Origin: Photobacterium ganghwense
GTDB lineage: Bacteria; Pseudomonadota; Gammaproteobacteria; Enterobacterales; Vibrionaceae
Direction: 5' to 3'
DNA: 64,000 nucleotides
NCBI RefSeq assembly: GCF_003025595.1
Contig: NZ_PYMI01000006.1
Span: forward strand, 178,163-242,162
Part shown: in pieces, positions 24,437 through 33,553 of the stretch
Position numbering within the stretch: position 1 is the stretch's first letter
Layout: the number at the start of each line of letters is the position of its first letter
Position numbers and translations under genes: made by a program
The notes under the pieces: generated by a model
Database searches by the model: none
Seen by the model: the letters and a program-made list of their open reading frames with translations, nothing else
Told to the model about the DNA's origin: nothing

Positions 24437-25147
24437 TTAGATAAAAGAGTACGCATCAGCAAACATCCGCTCGCGCTCCGCGCCTCTTTCGGCCGTGAAC
24501 AGCTCACGGGCTGCGCCGGCCATTTCAAAACGTCCACAAATGTAGATGTCATAGGCTGCCAGGCTGACAAAATCGGTGCTCACGGCTTCCAGCACGTTGC
24601 CCACTTTGCCGCTCCAGCCTGCCGGTGCCGTTTCCACAACCGGTACATAGGTCAGGTTCGCGTGCTGCCCCGCCAGTGCCTGCAACTCGGCATCGGCATA
24701 CAGCTGGCACTCATCACGGCCGCCCCAGTACAGAAAGATCGGTTGTTTGGTACCACGGCTCAGCAGGCGCTCCAGAATACTGCGCACGTATGAGAAACCG
24801 GTTCCCCCGGCGATCAGCAACAGTGGCTTCTCGCTGTCTTCACGCAACCAAGCTTCGCCGTGTGGCGCTTCGATCTCAATGCTGTCACCAGAGGCCAATG
24901 CCGCTTTCATGTGCTCCACGACTTCCAACGCGTAAGGGTTGTGCTCGGCCGCACCGATGTGCAGTTCCAATTCGTTTTCACGGCATGGACTGTTAGCGAT
25001 AGAAAACGGACGCTTGTCCTTCTCGCCCATCACTGCAAGCAGGTACTGACCCGCCTTGAAAGCCACAGGCTGCGCCGGGCGCAACAAGATACGGTAGGTA
25101 TAACAGGCCAGTGATTCCACTGACTTTACTTCACATTTGATGGACAT
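24437..25147 (-). CDS. fre: NAD(P)H-flavin reductase Fre
   Basis: A 236-residue soluble reductase of the ferredoxin-NADP reductase fold. Fre transfers hydride from NAD(P)H to free FMN, FAD or riboflavin and is close to LuxG of luminous bacteria. The flavin motif is RPFSIAN (about 46); the nucleotide motifs are [15 protein letters not shown] (about 111) and YICGRFEM near the end. It is the last gene of ubiD-ferredoxin-fre; the ferredoxin gene ends nine bases before its start. E. coli also has fre beside ubiD, without the intervening ferredoxin. Confidence 0.9.
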   Translation of the reverse strand: MSIKCEVKSVESLACYTYRILLRPAQPVAFKAGQYLLAVMGEKDKRPFSIANSPCRENELELHIGAAEHNPYALEVVEHMKAALASGDSIEIEAPHGEAWLREDSEKPLLLIAGGTGFSYVRSILERLLSRGTKQPIFLYWGGRDECQLYADAELQALAGQHANLTYVPVVETAPAGWSGKVGNVLEAVSTDFVSLAAYDIYICGRFEMAGAARELFTAERGAERERMFADAYSFI

Positions 25148-25156
25148 TTTCTTCCT

Positions 25157-25420
25157 CTAATCCAGATCGAGCACCAAGTCGCTTTCCGCCATCGCCTGAC
25201 AGGCAAAAATCCAGCCCTCTGCCTGCTCTTTCTCTGTGAGCATCGGTTCGAGCTGGTAACGAATCTCACCGGCCAGTTTACGGCACATACACATGGCACA
25301 TGCGCCGACCTGGCAGCGATTGGGGAAAGCAATACCTGCGTTGAGCGCTGCCTCGAGAACGGTCTGGCCGTGTTCGGCCGTAAAGGTCATCTCATGAGGC
25401 AACAGGCGTACTTGGTACAT
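25157..25420 (-). CDS. Plant-type 2Fe-2S ferredoxin-like protein
   Basis: An 87-residue single-domain [2Fe-2S] protein. The cluster loop is RCQVGACAMCMCRKLAGE (CxxxxCxxC, about residues 36-44), with the fourth ligand in WIFACQA about 30 residues later. The arrangement resembles the N-terminal ferredoxin part of AscD-type or phenol-hydroxylase-type reductases, whose C-terminal part is the Fre fold encoded next door. I choose the ATG at 25420; the ATG at 25432 is too close to GGGA. It lies between ubiD and fre, suggesting a two-subunit electron-transfer unit. Confidence 0.87.
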   Translation of the reverse strand: MYQVRLLPHEMTFTAEHGQTVLEAALNAGIAFPNRCQVGACAMCMCRKLAGEIRYQLEPMLTEKEQAEGWIFACQAMAESDLVLDLD

Positions 25421-25465
25421 GATTTCTCTCATTCCCGGCCTCTCTGGCCGGGTCGTCGTATAACG

Positions 25466-27337
25466 TTAGTTCAGAATACCGAGCGCATCCCAGATGGCAT
25501 CAACCCGGGCAACTACCGCCGTATTCTTGGTAATCGGGGTGCCCCACTCGCGGTCGGTTTCCCCCTCCAGCTTGTTGGTGGCGTCCAATCCCATGCGAGA
25601 GCCTGCTCCCTCTGCTGCTGGCGACTTCTCAACCAGCCAGGTATCCCGGCTCGGATCCATTCGGGTGGTCACCGCCCAAATCACATCATTCCAGTCGCGC
25701 GCATTCACATCGTCATCGCAGACAATAATGAACTTGGTATTGGCCTGCGCGTCCAGCAGTGACCAGATCCCCGCCATCACGCGGCGCGCCTGGCCGGGCT
25801 CGGTTTTCTGCATGGTCACAATCGCCATTCCGCCTGCGTCGGCTTCCGGCGGCAGATAGCAGTCTACGATTTCCGGGAACTGCTCCCGCACCGCCCGGAC
25901 CAGCGTATCACCATCAAACTGTGGTGTCAGGGTGCAGGCCGCAGTCGGTTGCGTGGCCACTTCTGCATCCCACTTCACCGTGGCATCCAGCCCCATTTTC
26001 GACCCCAGCCCGACCACTGGCGAAGCAAAGTCCAGCGAGTCAATCGGCGTATTATCAATCATCACCGTATCACGCAGCGGTTCCATTCGGGTCGTCATGG
26101 CCCGGATCACGCTGTTCCAGTCGCGGGCATTGACGTCATCGTCACAGACAATCACGAACTTGGTGTACATAAACTGGCGCAGGAACGACCAGACCCCCAT
26201 CATGACGCGTTTGGCATGACCAGGATACTGTTTCTTCATGGTTACCACGGCCATCCGGTAAGAACACCCTTCCGGCGGCAGGTAGAAATCTTCAATTTCC
26301 GGGAACTGCTTCTTAAGGATAGGAACAAAGACTTCATTGAGCGCGACCCCCAGCACAGCCGGTTCATCCGGCGGGCGGCCGGTGTAGGTGCTGTGATAGA
26401 TAGGGTCCTGTCGCATGGTCACGTGCGTGACGGTGAACACATGGTGGCGTTCAACCTCATTGTAGTAACCGGTGTGGTCACCGTACGGGCCTTCGTCCGC
26501 GAACTCGTTCGGATCAATGTAGCCTTCCAGCACGATTTCCGCACTGGCTGGCACTTCCAGATCGTTACTGATACTTTTCACGACTTCGGTCTTGCTGCCA
26601 CGCAGCAAGCCGGCAAACGCATACTCAGACAGCGTGTCGGGAACTGGCGTGACCGCGCCCAGAATGGTTGCCGGGTCTGCCCCGAACGCAACCGACACCG
26701 GGAATGGCTGCCCCGGATGGGTTTCCATCCAGTCACGCAGATCCAACGCACCGCCTCGGTGCGCCAGCCAGCGCATAATGACCTTGTTCTTGCCCAGCTT
26801 TTGCTGACGGTAGATGCCGAGATTCTGGCGTTTTTTGTTCGGGCCGCGGGTAATGGTCAGGCCCCAAGTGAGCAGCGGCGCGACATCGCCCGGCCAGCAG
26901 CTCATGACCGGAATTTTATCCAGGTCAACCTGCTCTCCCTGCCACACGATATCCTGACACGGCGCTTTACGCAGCCGCTTGGCTGGCATGTTCAGTACCT
27001 GTCTGAACACCGGCAGCTTGTCGATCGCATCGCGGAAACCACGCGGCGGCTCAGGCTCTTTCAGGTATGCCAGCAGCTTGCCGACTTCTCGCAGCTCGTG
27101 CACATCCTGACGCCCCATACCCATTGCGACCCGCTCCGGTGTACCAAACAGGTTAGCCAGCACCGGAATGTCATAGCCGATCGGGTTTTCAAACAAGAGA
27201 GCCGGGCCTCCGGCACGCAGGGTGCGATCACAGATTTCTGTGATTTCCTGATCCGGGTCGACGGGCTGCTTGATACGCTTTAACTGGCCTACTTGCTCCA
27301 GGTAAGCAATAAACTCGCGCAGATCCTTGAATTTCAT
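25466..27337 (-). CDS. ubiD: 4-hydroxy-3-polyprenylbenzoate decarboxylase UbiD with internal duplication
   Basis: UbiD decarboxylates the prenylated benzoate precursor of ubiquinone using prenylated FMN made by UbiX. This protein has 623 residues against about 497 in E. coli. Residues 1-336 are typical, including [13 protein letters not shown] near 280-292 with the acidic active-site residues. Residues about 337-456 ([14 protein letters not shown] ... GSKMGLDAT) are repeated at about 478-593 ([14 protein letters not shown] ... GSRMGLDAT), then a normal C-terminus ([14 protein letters not shown]). The longest shared run is [12 protein letters not shown]. It heads the ubiD-ferredoxin-fre cluster. 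Whether both copies fold is unknown. Confidence 0.93.
   Translation of the reverse strand: MKFKDLREFIAYLEQVGQLKRIKQPVDPDQEITEICDRTLRAGGPALLFENPIGYDIPVLANLFGTPERVAMGMGRQDVHELREVGKLLAYLKEPEPPRGFRDAIDKLPVFRQVLNMPAKRLRKAPCQDIVWQGEQVDLDKIPVMSCWPGDVAPLLTWGLTITRGPNKKRQNLGIYRQQKLGKNKVIMRWLAHRGGALDLRDWMETHPGQPFPVSVAFGADPATILGAVTPVPDTLSEYAFAGLLRGSKTEVVKSISNDLEVPASAEIVLEGYIDPNEFADEGPYGDHTGYYNEVERHHVFTVTHVTMRQDPIYHSTYTGRPPDEPAVLGVALNEVFVPILKKQFPEIEDFYLPPEGCSYRMAVVTMKKQYPGHAKRVMMGVWSFLRQFMYTKFVIVCDDDVNARDWNSVIRAMTTRMEPLRDTVMIDNTPIDSLDFASPVVGLGSKMGLDATVKWDAEVATQPTAACTLTPQFDGDTLVRAVREQFPEIVDCYLPPEADAGGMAIVTMQKTEPGQARRVMAGIWSLLDAQANTKFIIVCDDDVNARDWNDVIWAVTTRMDPSRDTWLVEKSPAAEGAGSRMGLDATNKLEGETDREWGTPITKNTAVVARVDAIWDALGILN
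25559..26329 (-). repeat. Intragenic duplication within ubiD (two ~350-bp copies)
   Basis: Copy A is encoded at about 25970-26329 and copy B at about 25559-25906, separated by about 21 codons. Each encodes about 116-120 residues with shared order [40 protein letters not shown]. Boundaries are approximate. Confidence 0.88.
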
Positions 27338-27370
27338 CAGTTAACTGTTACCCAAGATTGAAAATAGAAA

Positions 27371-27403
27371 GGTACCCGGCACTGTCGCCAGCCGCCGGGT
27401 ACC
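27371..27403 (-). terminator. Hairpin between the exported-protein gene and ubiD
   Basis: Perfect 10-bp stem GGTACCCGGC/GCCGGGTACC with a 13-base loop. On the minus strand a T-rich tract CTTTCTATTTT follows. It probably ends the transcript from 28472 before the ubiD start at 27337. Confidence 0.65.
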
Positions 27404-27473
27404 GCAAATCATTTTCACTCATTATAACGAGTTGTTAACGCCAAATCAGCGATAATTCAAGTCATTGACGCAA

Positions 27474-28472
27474 TCAGGGCTGCTGCGCCATCGCCGCCCG
27501 GAAGTTATTCTGCATCACTTTGCTGCGGCTGACTTCGGCCAGCTGGCGCAGCCAGTCCAGATACCCCATGCGGGCGAGTTCGATCGCCACCAGCTCGCCG
27601 TCTTCCACTTCATCCAGCTTGGCAGCCAGAAAGTCGCGGGCGGACACCGGAATGGGGTGCTGTGTAATCAGCGCTCGGTAAGCCTGACGCTTGAGTGACG
27701 GATTGATGGTGGCAGCCTTAAGCTGCTCTATTGCGTGTGTGGCCGGAGCCAGCTCCGCCAGGCGATTCAGCTCCGCCAGGCTAAACTGATCGCTGCGGCG
27801 GCGCCACAGCAGGTGGTAGACACTGTTATCACGGGAAGCCGCCGCCAGCGCGGCGATCACCGCATTATCCGGCAGCCACAACAGCTTACTGTCACTGGTA
27901 AACTGCGCGGCCAGTTTGGCGACAGCCTGCGCTGACAGATTGGGAAGTTGTTCCAGGAAAATATCGCGGCGTACGGTCTGCGACGCCAACTCGCCGGCCA
28001 TCCATTCAGACAGGACCAGTTCACCGGCTTCAGCCTGCTTCACCATGGCCGCGGCCAGCTGAATGTGCTGCCACTTGCGCACCAGACTTTTCGCCTTGGC
28101 GCCATAATGGAACGCACTCTGGGTCACCAGATAGCCGTCACCCTGCTCCACCACCTGGTAGGCAGGCGTCCGCTCCGCCTGGCGCTGAAGCCAGTCGGCC
28201 TTGGCCTGATCGAGAGCACCGGATTCGACGGCATACGTCACCAGCCCGGTACGCACCGCTTCCTGCTCCAGCCCGGAGAATGCCTGTAGTTGAGACTCCA
28301 GCGTTGTAAAATCACTGGCGTCATAAAGCTTGGCCAGCACCGAGACCTGATGCTGAACCTGCGGGGAATCAAGAACCTGACGAACTTCCTGCTCCGTCAC
28401 TTCCTGCGCGGCAGCAGTGGTTGCCATCACTGCGGCCAGTAATCCTATCAACATGCACCGTCCTAGTCGCAT
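27474..28472 (-). CDS. Exported protein of unknown function
   Basis: A 332-residue protein starting MRLGRCMLIGLLAAVMATTAAAQ, a clear signal peptide with cleavage near AAA-Q. The mature part is mainly helical, rich in Ala/Leu/Glu, and has no cysteines in the predicted mature region and no motif I know. Repeated short helices such as LNRLAELAPATHAIEQLKAA suggest an alpha-solenoid (TPR/HEAT-like) fold. The ATG at 28472 sits four bases after AAGGAGG. It lies between rho and ubiD on the same strand but is separated from both by hairpins. No function is assigned. Confidence 0.75.
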   Translation of the reverse strand: MRLGRCMLIGLLAAVMATTAAAQEVTEQEVRQVLDSPQVQHQVSVLAKLYDASDFTTLESQLQAFSGLEQEAVRTGLVTYAVESGALDQAKADWLQRQAERTPAYQVVEQGDGYLVTQSAFHYGAKAKSLVRKWQHIQLAAAMVKQAEAGELVLSEWMAGELASQTVRRDIFLEQLPNLSAQAVAKLAAQFTSDSKLLWLPDNAVIAALAAASRDNSVYHLLWRRRSDQFSLAELNRLAELAPATHAIEQLKAATINPSLKRQAYRALITQHPIPVSARDFLAAKLDEVEDGELVAIELARMGYLDWLRQLAEVSRSKVMQNNFRAAMAQQP

Positions 28473-28642
28473 GCCACCTCCTTGGTGTTCAGGAAACATT
28501 GTAAAAACCCTCCGCCTTCCTGGCGAACGAGCTAGATATTGATAACACGCACAGTATATGGAGTTTCCAAGCTGGAAACCAGCCTGAAGCCTACAATTGA
28601 ACAATGCTCAAAAACATTATGCCGTAAACTCAAGGTAATAAA

Positions 28643-28665
28643 AAACGCCACACAGGGTGGCGTTT
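28643..28665 (-). terminator. Intrinsic terminator after rho
   Basis: Stem AAACGCCAC/GTGGCGTTT (28643-28651 with 28657-28665), loop ACAGG, T run on the minus strand. It starts 26 bases after the rho stop. Confidence 0.83.
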
Positions 28666-28690
28666 CTCAAACTGTGACTCGAGCCGCGAA

Positions 28691-29950
28691 TTACTGGCGA
28701 CGCATAGCGTCAAAGAACTCGTCGTTCGTCTTGGTCATCGACAGCTTATCAATCAGGAATTCCATGCTGTCGGTTTCACTCATCGGGTGAACAATCTTAC
28801 GCAGGATCCACATCTTCTGTAGCTCGTCCGGCTTCGCCAGCAGCTCTTCACGACGGGTACCTGAACGGTTGAAGTCAATCGCCGGGAAGACACGCTTCTC
28901 TGCAATCTTACGAGACAGGTGCAGTTCCATGTTACCTGTACCTTTGAATTCTTCGTAAATCACTTCGTCCATCTTCGAACCGGTATCAACCAGTGCCGTC
29001 GCGATGATAGTCAGGCTGCCGCCCTCTTCCACGTTACGGGCCGCACCGAAGAAACGCTTCGGACGGTGCAGGGCGTTAGCATCCACACCACCAGTCAGTA
29101 CTTTACCGGATGATGGGATCACGGTGTTGTAAGCACGCGCCAGACGAGTAATGGAATCCAGCAGGATCACCACGTCTTTTTTGTGCTCAACCAGACGCTT
29201 GGCCTTCTCGATCACCATCTCAGCAACCTGAACGTGACGAGACGCTGGCTCATCAAACGTCGAGGCAACTACTTCGCCTTTCACCAGACGCTGCATCTCG
29301 GTCACTTCTTCCGGACGTTCGTCGATCAGCAGCACCATCAACTCACACTCTGGGTGGTTGTACGCAATGCTCTGAGCAATGTTCTGCAGCAGCATGGTTT
29401 TACCGGCTTTCGGCGGTGCCACGATCAGGCCACGCTGACCTTTACCGATTGGCGAAGCCAGATCCAGTACACGGGCCGTGATATCTTCAGTAGAACCGTT
29501 ACCACGCTCCATACGCATGCGCTCGTTCGCGTGCAGCGGCGTCAGGTTTTCAAACAGGATCTTGTTACGGGCGTTGTCCGGCTTGTCGTAGTTAACTTCG
29601 TTTACCTTCAGCAGGGCAAAGTAACGCTCACCGTCTTTCGGCGGACGGATTTTGCCTGAAATGGTGTCACCAGTGCGAAGGTTGAAACGGCGGATTTGAC
29701 TTGGAGAAACGTAAATGTCGTCTGGGCCGGCGAGGTAAGAACTGTCTGCAGAGCGGAGGAAGCCGAAGCCATCTTGAAGAATTTCTAGAACACCATCGCC
29801 AAAAATGTCCTCACCACTTTTTGCGTGCTGTTTGAGAATCGCGAAGATGATGTCCTGTTTTCTCAAACGCGCCAGATTTTCCAGTCCTAAGCTTTCGCCA
29901 AGCGCAACCAACTGGGAAATAGGTTGGTTCTTCAATTCAGTAAGATTCAT
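28691..29950 (-). CDS. rho: Transcription termination factor Rho
   Basis: A 419-residue hexameric RNA-dependent ATPase that terminates transcription at unstructured C-rich RNA; the length is identical to E. coli Rho. The N-terminal domain ([35 protein letters not shown] in part) is followed by the RNA-binding domain with GFGFLRS. The Walker A is [12 protein letters not shown] (about 175) and Walker B is [17 protein letters not shown] take the ATG at 29950, eight codons inside a longer frame. It follows trxA on the same strand, with two hairpins in between. Confidence 0.97.
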   Translation of the reverse strand: MNLTELKNQPISQLVALGESLGLENLARLRKQDIIFAILKQHAKSGEDIFGDGVLEILQDGFGFLRSADSSYLAGPDDIYVSPSQIRRFNLRTGDTISGKIRPPKDGERYFALLKVNEVNYDKPDNARNKILFENLTPLHANERMRMERGNGSTEDITARVLDLASPIGKGQRGLIVAPPKAGKTMLLQNIAQSIAYNHPECELMVLLIDERPEEVTEMQRLVKGEVVASTFDEPASRHVQVAEMVIEKAKRLVEHKKDVVILLDSITRLARAYNTVIPSSGKVLTGGVDANALHRPKRFFGAARNVEEGGSLTIIATALVDTGSKMDEVIYEEFKGTGNMELHLSRKIAEKRVFPAIDFNRSGTRREELLAKPDELQKMWILRKIVHPMSETDSMEFLIDKLSMTKTNDEFFDAMRRQ

Positions 29951-30077
29951 AGTGGTGGGTTTCTTGTCAGTCAAAATTGGGGTTCTATGTTAATGAGATA
30001 AAGTCGACCAATGAGGCTGGTCAAGGAATGAACGATATTAAAATTAACGTGCAATAAGTTAGCACTAAAGACCTCAT

Positions 30078-30135
30078 CCGTCTAGCATAGACGGTTGCCA
30101 AACCATGCACAACTGAGAAATTGTTGTGCATGGTT
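30078..30135 (-). promoter_or_regulatory. Two tandem hairpins in the trxA-rho intergenic region
   Basis: CCGTCTA-GCA-TAGACGG (30078-30094) and AACCATGCACAAC with its complement (30101-30113 with 30123-30135) are perfect stems without T tails. They lie between the trxA stop and the rho start, where E. coli rho carries an attenuated leader. They may act as 3' stabilisers of trxA or as part of the rho leader. Confidence 0.5.
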
Positions 30136-30150
30136 CGAGATAAGAGCGGC

Positions 30151-30477
30151 TTACAGGTTCGCGTCCAGGAACTCTTTCAGCTGGCTCTTAGAAAGTGCAC
30201 CCACTTTAGTGGCCGCAACGCTACCGTCTTTGAACAGCAGCAGTGTCGGGATACCACGGATACCAAACTTTGGCGGGGTGGCTGCATTCTGGTCGATGTT
30301 TAGTTTACCAATCGTCAGCTTACCTTCGTACTCGTCGGCGATTTCATCAAGGATTGGGGCAATCATTTTACAAGGACCACACCATTCAGCCCAAAAATCG
30401 ACTAGTACCGGGCCAGCAGCCTTAATCACATCGCTTTCGAAACTCGCGTCTGTCAGCTGCACAATCTTGTCGCTCAT
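30151..30477 (-). CDS. trxA: Thioredoxin 1
   Basis: A 108-residue thioredoxin, the general cytosolic disulfide reductase. The active site is [14 protein letters not shown] with Cys33 and Cys36, and the cis-Pro is in RGIPTLLLF. The start [10 protein letters not shown] and length match E. coli TrxA. The frame has an in-frame ATG 12 bases upstream; the chosen one agrees with homologues. It is divergent from rhlB and upstream of rho, as in E. coli. Confidence 0.97.
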   Translation of the reverse strand: MSDKIVQLTDASFESDVIKAAGPVLVDFWAEWCGPCKMIAPILDEIADEYEGKLTIGKLNIDQNAATPPKFGIRGIPTLLLFKDGSVAATKVGALSKSQLKEFLDANL

Positions 30478-30590
30478 CTTCCACTCCAATGGTTGATTTT
30501 CTTAGCTGATTTGATTTTAACCAGCAAATCGGTGCTCTATTTGAATGGAATCCGTTTCGTATTGCAACCCTAAGCTGATATTCTATACGA

Positions 30591-31892
30591 ATGAAGACGA
30601 CTCACATCACAGAGCAAAAATTTGCCGACCTGGGGTTAGAACCTCGGGTATTACAAGGATTGGAGGCCAAAGGCTTTCATCATTGTACGCCTATCCAGGC
30701 GCTGGCATTGCCGGTAGTGCTCTCCGGCCGTGACATTGCTGGTCAGGCTCAAACAGGCACAGGGAAAACCCTGGCTTTCCTGACTGCGACTTTTAACCAC
30801 CTATTGCTGACACCAGCAAAAGAGGACCGCAAACAGAACCACCCCCGTGCCATCATTATGGCACCTACACGCGAGCTGGCCATCCAAATTTACAATGATG
30901 CCAAGCCGTTAATCGAAAGCACCGGGCTGACCGCTGGTCTGGCCTACGGGGGTGAAGCTTACGAGAAGCAGCAGAAAATCCTGGAAGAAGGTGTCGATAT
31001 CCTGATCGGTACTTGTGGTCGTATCATCGACTTTTACAAGCAGCGCGTGATCGATCTGCGTTCTATCCAGGCTGTGGTGCTGGATGAAGCGGACCGTATG
31101 TTCGATCTGGGCTTTATCAAAGATATCCGTTTCCTGTTCCGCCGCATGCCGGTGCCGCAGGAGCGTCTGAACATGCTGTTCTCCGCGACCCTTTCATACC
31201 GAGTGAAAGAGTTGGCGTTCGAGCACATGAACAACCCGGAAAGTGTGATTGTTGAGCCGGAGCAGAAAACCGGTCACCGCATCCAGGAAGAACTGTTCTA
31301 CCCGTCAAATAAAGACAAGATGCGCCTGCTGCAGACGCTGATCGAGGAAGAATGGCCGGATCGCGCTATCGTGTTTGCGAACACTAAGCACCGCTGTGAA
31401 GATATCTGGGCACACCTGGCGGCGGATAACCATCGCGTCGGCCTGCTGACCGGTGATGTACCGCAGAAAAAACGCGTCCGTATTCTGGAGCAATTCACCC
31501 AAGGTGAAGTGGATATCCTGGTTGCTACCGATGTGGCGGCACGTGGCCTGCACATCCCACAGGTAACGCACGTCTTTAACTACGACTTGCCTGACGATGC
31601 CGAAGATTACGTACACCGTATCGGCCGTACCGGTCGTGCCGGTGCCAGCGGTCATTCGATCAGCTTCGCCTGTGAAGAGTACGCGATTAACCTGCCGGCG
31701 ATTGAAACGTACATCGAACATGCGATCCCGCTGTCGAAGTACAATGCAGATGCCCTGCTGGACGACCTGCCGGCCCCACTGGCTATTCAGCGTCAGCCTC
31801 GCCAGAACAGCGGCCGTCGCGGCAGTTCATCCCGTCAGGGACAACCGCGCCAACGTAACCGACGCCGTGCACCGGCTGCCAAACAGCAGTAA
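30591..31892 (+). CDS. rhlB: ATP-dependent RNA helicase RhlB
   Basis: A 433-residue DEAD-box helicase that unwinds RNA for the RNase E degradosome. Motifs in order: Q motif ([13 protein letters not shown]), motif I AQTGTGKT (about 50), Ia [16 protein letters not shown] (about 163), [32 protein letters not shown]. The C-terminal tail is basic and Arg/Gln-rich, as in RhlB. The start by homology ([11 protein letters not shown]) has no visible Shine-Dalgarno. gppA begins nine bases after the stop, forming the rhlB-gppA operon known from E. coli. Confidence 0.95.
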   Translation: MKTTHITEQKFADLGLEPRVLQGLEAKGFHHCTPIQALALPVVLSGRDIAGQAQTGTGKTLAFLTATFNHLLLTPAKEDRKQNHPRAIIMAPTRELAIQIYNDAKPLIESTGLTAGLAYGGEAYEKQQKILEEGVDILIGTCGRIIDFYKQRVIDLRSIQAVVLDEADRMFDLGFIKDIRFLFRRMPVPQERLNMLFSATLSYRVKELAFEHMNNPESVIVEPEQKTGHRIQEELFYPSNKDKMRLLQTLIEEEWPDRAIVFANTKHRCEDIWAHLAADNHRVGLLTGDVPQKKRVRILEQFTQGEVDILVATDVAARGLHIPQVTHVFNYDLPDDAEDYVHRIGRTGRAGASGHSISFACEEYAINLPAIETYIEHAIPLSKYNADALLDDLPAPLAIQRQPRQNSGRRGSSSRQGQPRQRNRRRAPAAKQQ

Positions 31893-31901
31893 TTGATTGA
31901 T

Positions 31902-33401
31902 ATGCCCATGGAAAGAACAGTATCTCCCCTATATGCCGCTATCGACCTCGGATCCAACAGCTTCCATATGTGGATTGTCCGGGAAGTGGCCGGCACCGTG
32001 CAGACTCTGGCAAAAATTAAGCGCAAAGTCCGCCTGGCCGCGGGTCTGAACAGCAATAACGAGCTCAGTGAAGACGCCATGCAACGGGGGTGGGACTGCC
32101 TCAGCCTGTTTGCTGAACGCCTGCAGGATATTCCTGCCGGCAATATCCGCATTGTCGGCACTGCCGCCTTGCGTACTGCCGTAAACTCCGACACGTTTCT
32201 TTCCAGGGCAGAACACATTCTAGGTTACCCGGTGAACATCATTCCCGGTGAAGAAGAAGCCCGCATCATCTATCAGGGAGTCGCCCACACCTCCGGTGGC
32301 AGCGGCAAACGCCTGGTTGTCGATATCGGCGGCGCCAGCACAGAAGTCATCATCGGCGAGGGCTTTGACAACAACGCCCTGACCAGCCTGAAAATCGGCT
32401 GTGTGACTTGGCTGGAGCGCTACTTCAAAGACCGTGCTCTGACGGCCGCCAACTTCGATGCGGCCATTGCGGCAGCGAAAGGTGCCATTGCGCCGATCAT
32501 CGAGCCGTACCAGGAACTGGGCTGGGAAACCTGTGTCGGGGCCAGCGGCACCGTGCAGGCTCTGCAGGAAATCATGCTGGCGCAGGGGATGGACGAAATC
32601 ATCACCCTGCAAAAGCTCAAGCGCTTGCAGCGCCAGGCGATGCAGTACGAGCGACTGGAAGATCTGGATATTGAGGGCCTGACCCTGGAGCGCGCTCTGG
32701 TGTTCCCGAGCGGGCTGTCGATCCTGATCGCCATTTTCGAGTCCCTGGGTATCGAGTCGATGACCCTGGCCGGCGGCGCACTGCGTGAAGGCATGGTGTA
32801 CGACATGATGAGCCAGATGCGTCATCACCATGATGTGCGGGAACGGACCCTGTGCAGCCTGCAGGTTCGGTTCCAACTGGATACCGAGCATGCCGACAAC
32901 GTGGCGCAAACCGCGCTGTCGCTGCTGACAGCCTGTGACCCGATCTGGCAGGTTGAGCCGCAGGCTTACTACCTACTCAACGCCGGTGCCGCGCTGCATG
33001 AAATCGGCACCATGATTGAATTCAAGCAGAGTGGCGAACACGCGGCGTACCTGATCCACCACAGTGATTTACCGGGCTTTACCCGTGCCCAGAAGCACCT
33101 GATCGCCGAGCTGCTGCGCCGCTTCCGCGAGCAACTGACCAGCCTGCCGGAGCAACATGCCGTGTCTGCCCCGACGGCAACCCGTCTGTTGCGTCTGCTG
33201 CGTCTGGCGGTGATTCTGTGCCATCGCCGGGATACTGACCACCAGCCGCCTTTTGCACTCAGCGCCGAGGACAACAAGCTGACGCTGACCCTGCCGGCCC
33301 ACTGGCTGGCAGCCAACCCGCTGACCGATACGGAGCTGCAGCAGGAAGCCAACCGTCAGAGCGACATGGGCTGGCCGCTGACCATTATTGCCAGCGACTA
33401 A
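31902..33401 (+). CDS. gppA: Guanosine pentaphosphate phosphatase / exopolyphosphatase GppA
   Basis: A 499-residue enzyme of the Ppx/GppA family (ASKHA fold) converting pppGpp to ppGpp and shortening polyphosphate. The N-terminal phosphate loop is [15 protein letters not shown]; further motifs are [14 protein letters not shown] and [14 protein letters not shown]. The C-terminal HD-like region includes [13 protein letters not shown] start at ATG 31902; a TTG at 31893 is possible. Position directly behind rhlB identifies it as GppA rather than Ppx. A strong terminator follows. Confidence 0.92.
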   Translation: MPMERTVSPLYAAIDLGSNSFHMWIVREVAGTVQTLAKIKRKVRLAAGLNSNNELSEDAMQRGWDCLSLFAERLQDIPAGNIRIVGTAALRTAVNSDTFLSRAEHILGYPVNIIPGEEEARIIYQGVAHTSGGSGKRLVVDIGGASTEVIIGEGFDNNALTSLKIGCVTWLERYFKDRALTAANFDAAIAAAKGAIAPIIEPYQELGWETCVGASGTVQALQEIMLAQGMDEIITLQKLKRLQRQAMQYERLEDLDIEGLTLERALVFPSGLSILIAIFESLGIESMTLAGGALREGMVYDMMSQMRHHHDVRERTLCSLQVRFQLDTEHADNVAQTALSLLTACDPIWQVEPQAYYLLNAGAALHEIGTMIEFKQSGEHAAYLIHHSDLPGFTRAQKHLIAELLRRFREQLTSLPEQHAVSAPTATRLLRLLRLAVILCHRRDTDHQPPFALSAEDNKLTLTLPAHWLAANPLTDTELQQEANRQSDMGWPLTIIASD

Positions 33402-33430
33402 CCCCTGCTTCCGGGCAAAAAAGAGACACA

Positions 33431-33459
33431 AAAAAAGCACCCTCTTTGGGTGCTTTTTT
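33431..33459. terminator. Bidirectional terminator between gppA and prlC
   Basis: Stem AAAAAAGCACCC/GGGTGCTTTTTT (33431-33442 with 33448-33459), loop TCTTT. The flanking genes converge. Confidence 0.9.
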
Positions 33460-33553
33460 ATTAGCTGTTGCCGGTGTGGCGGTTATGGCCCGGCGATTTC
33501 ACCGCAGAACCCGGTAAACCCGGCCAAGTGATCATGGCCAGGCCAACCCGTAC

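Noticed and set aside
28563..28579. GTTTCCA-AGC-TGGAAAC palindrome upstream of the exported-protein gene
   Set aside because: A perfect 7+3+7 inverted repeat, but without recognisable promoter elements or known regulator I could not support a feature.
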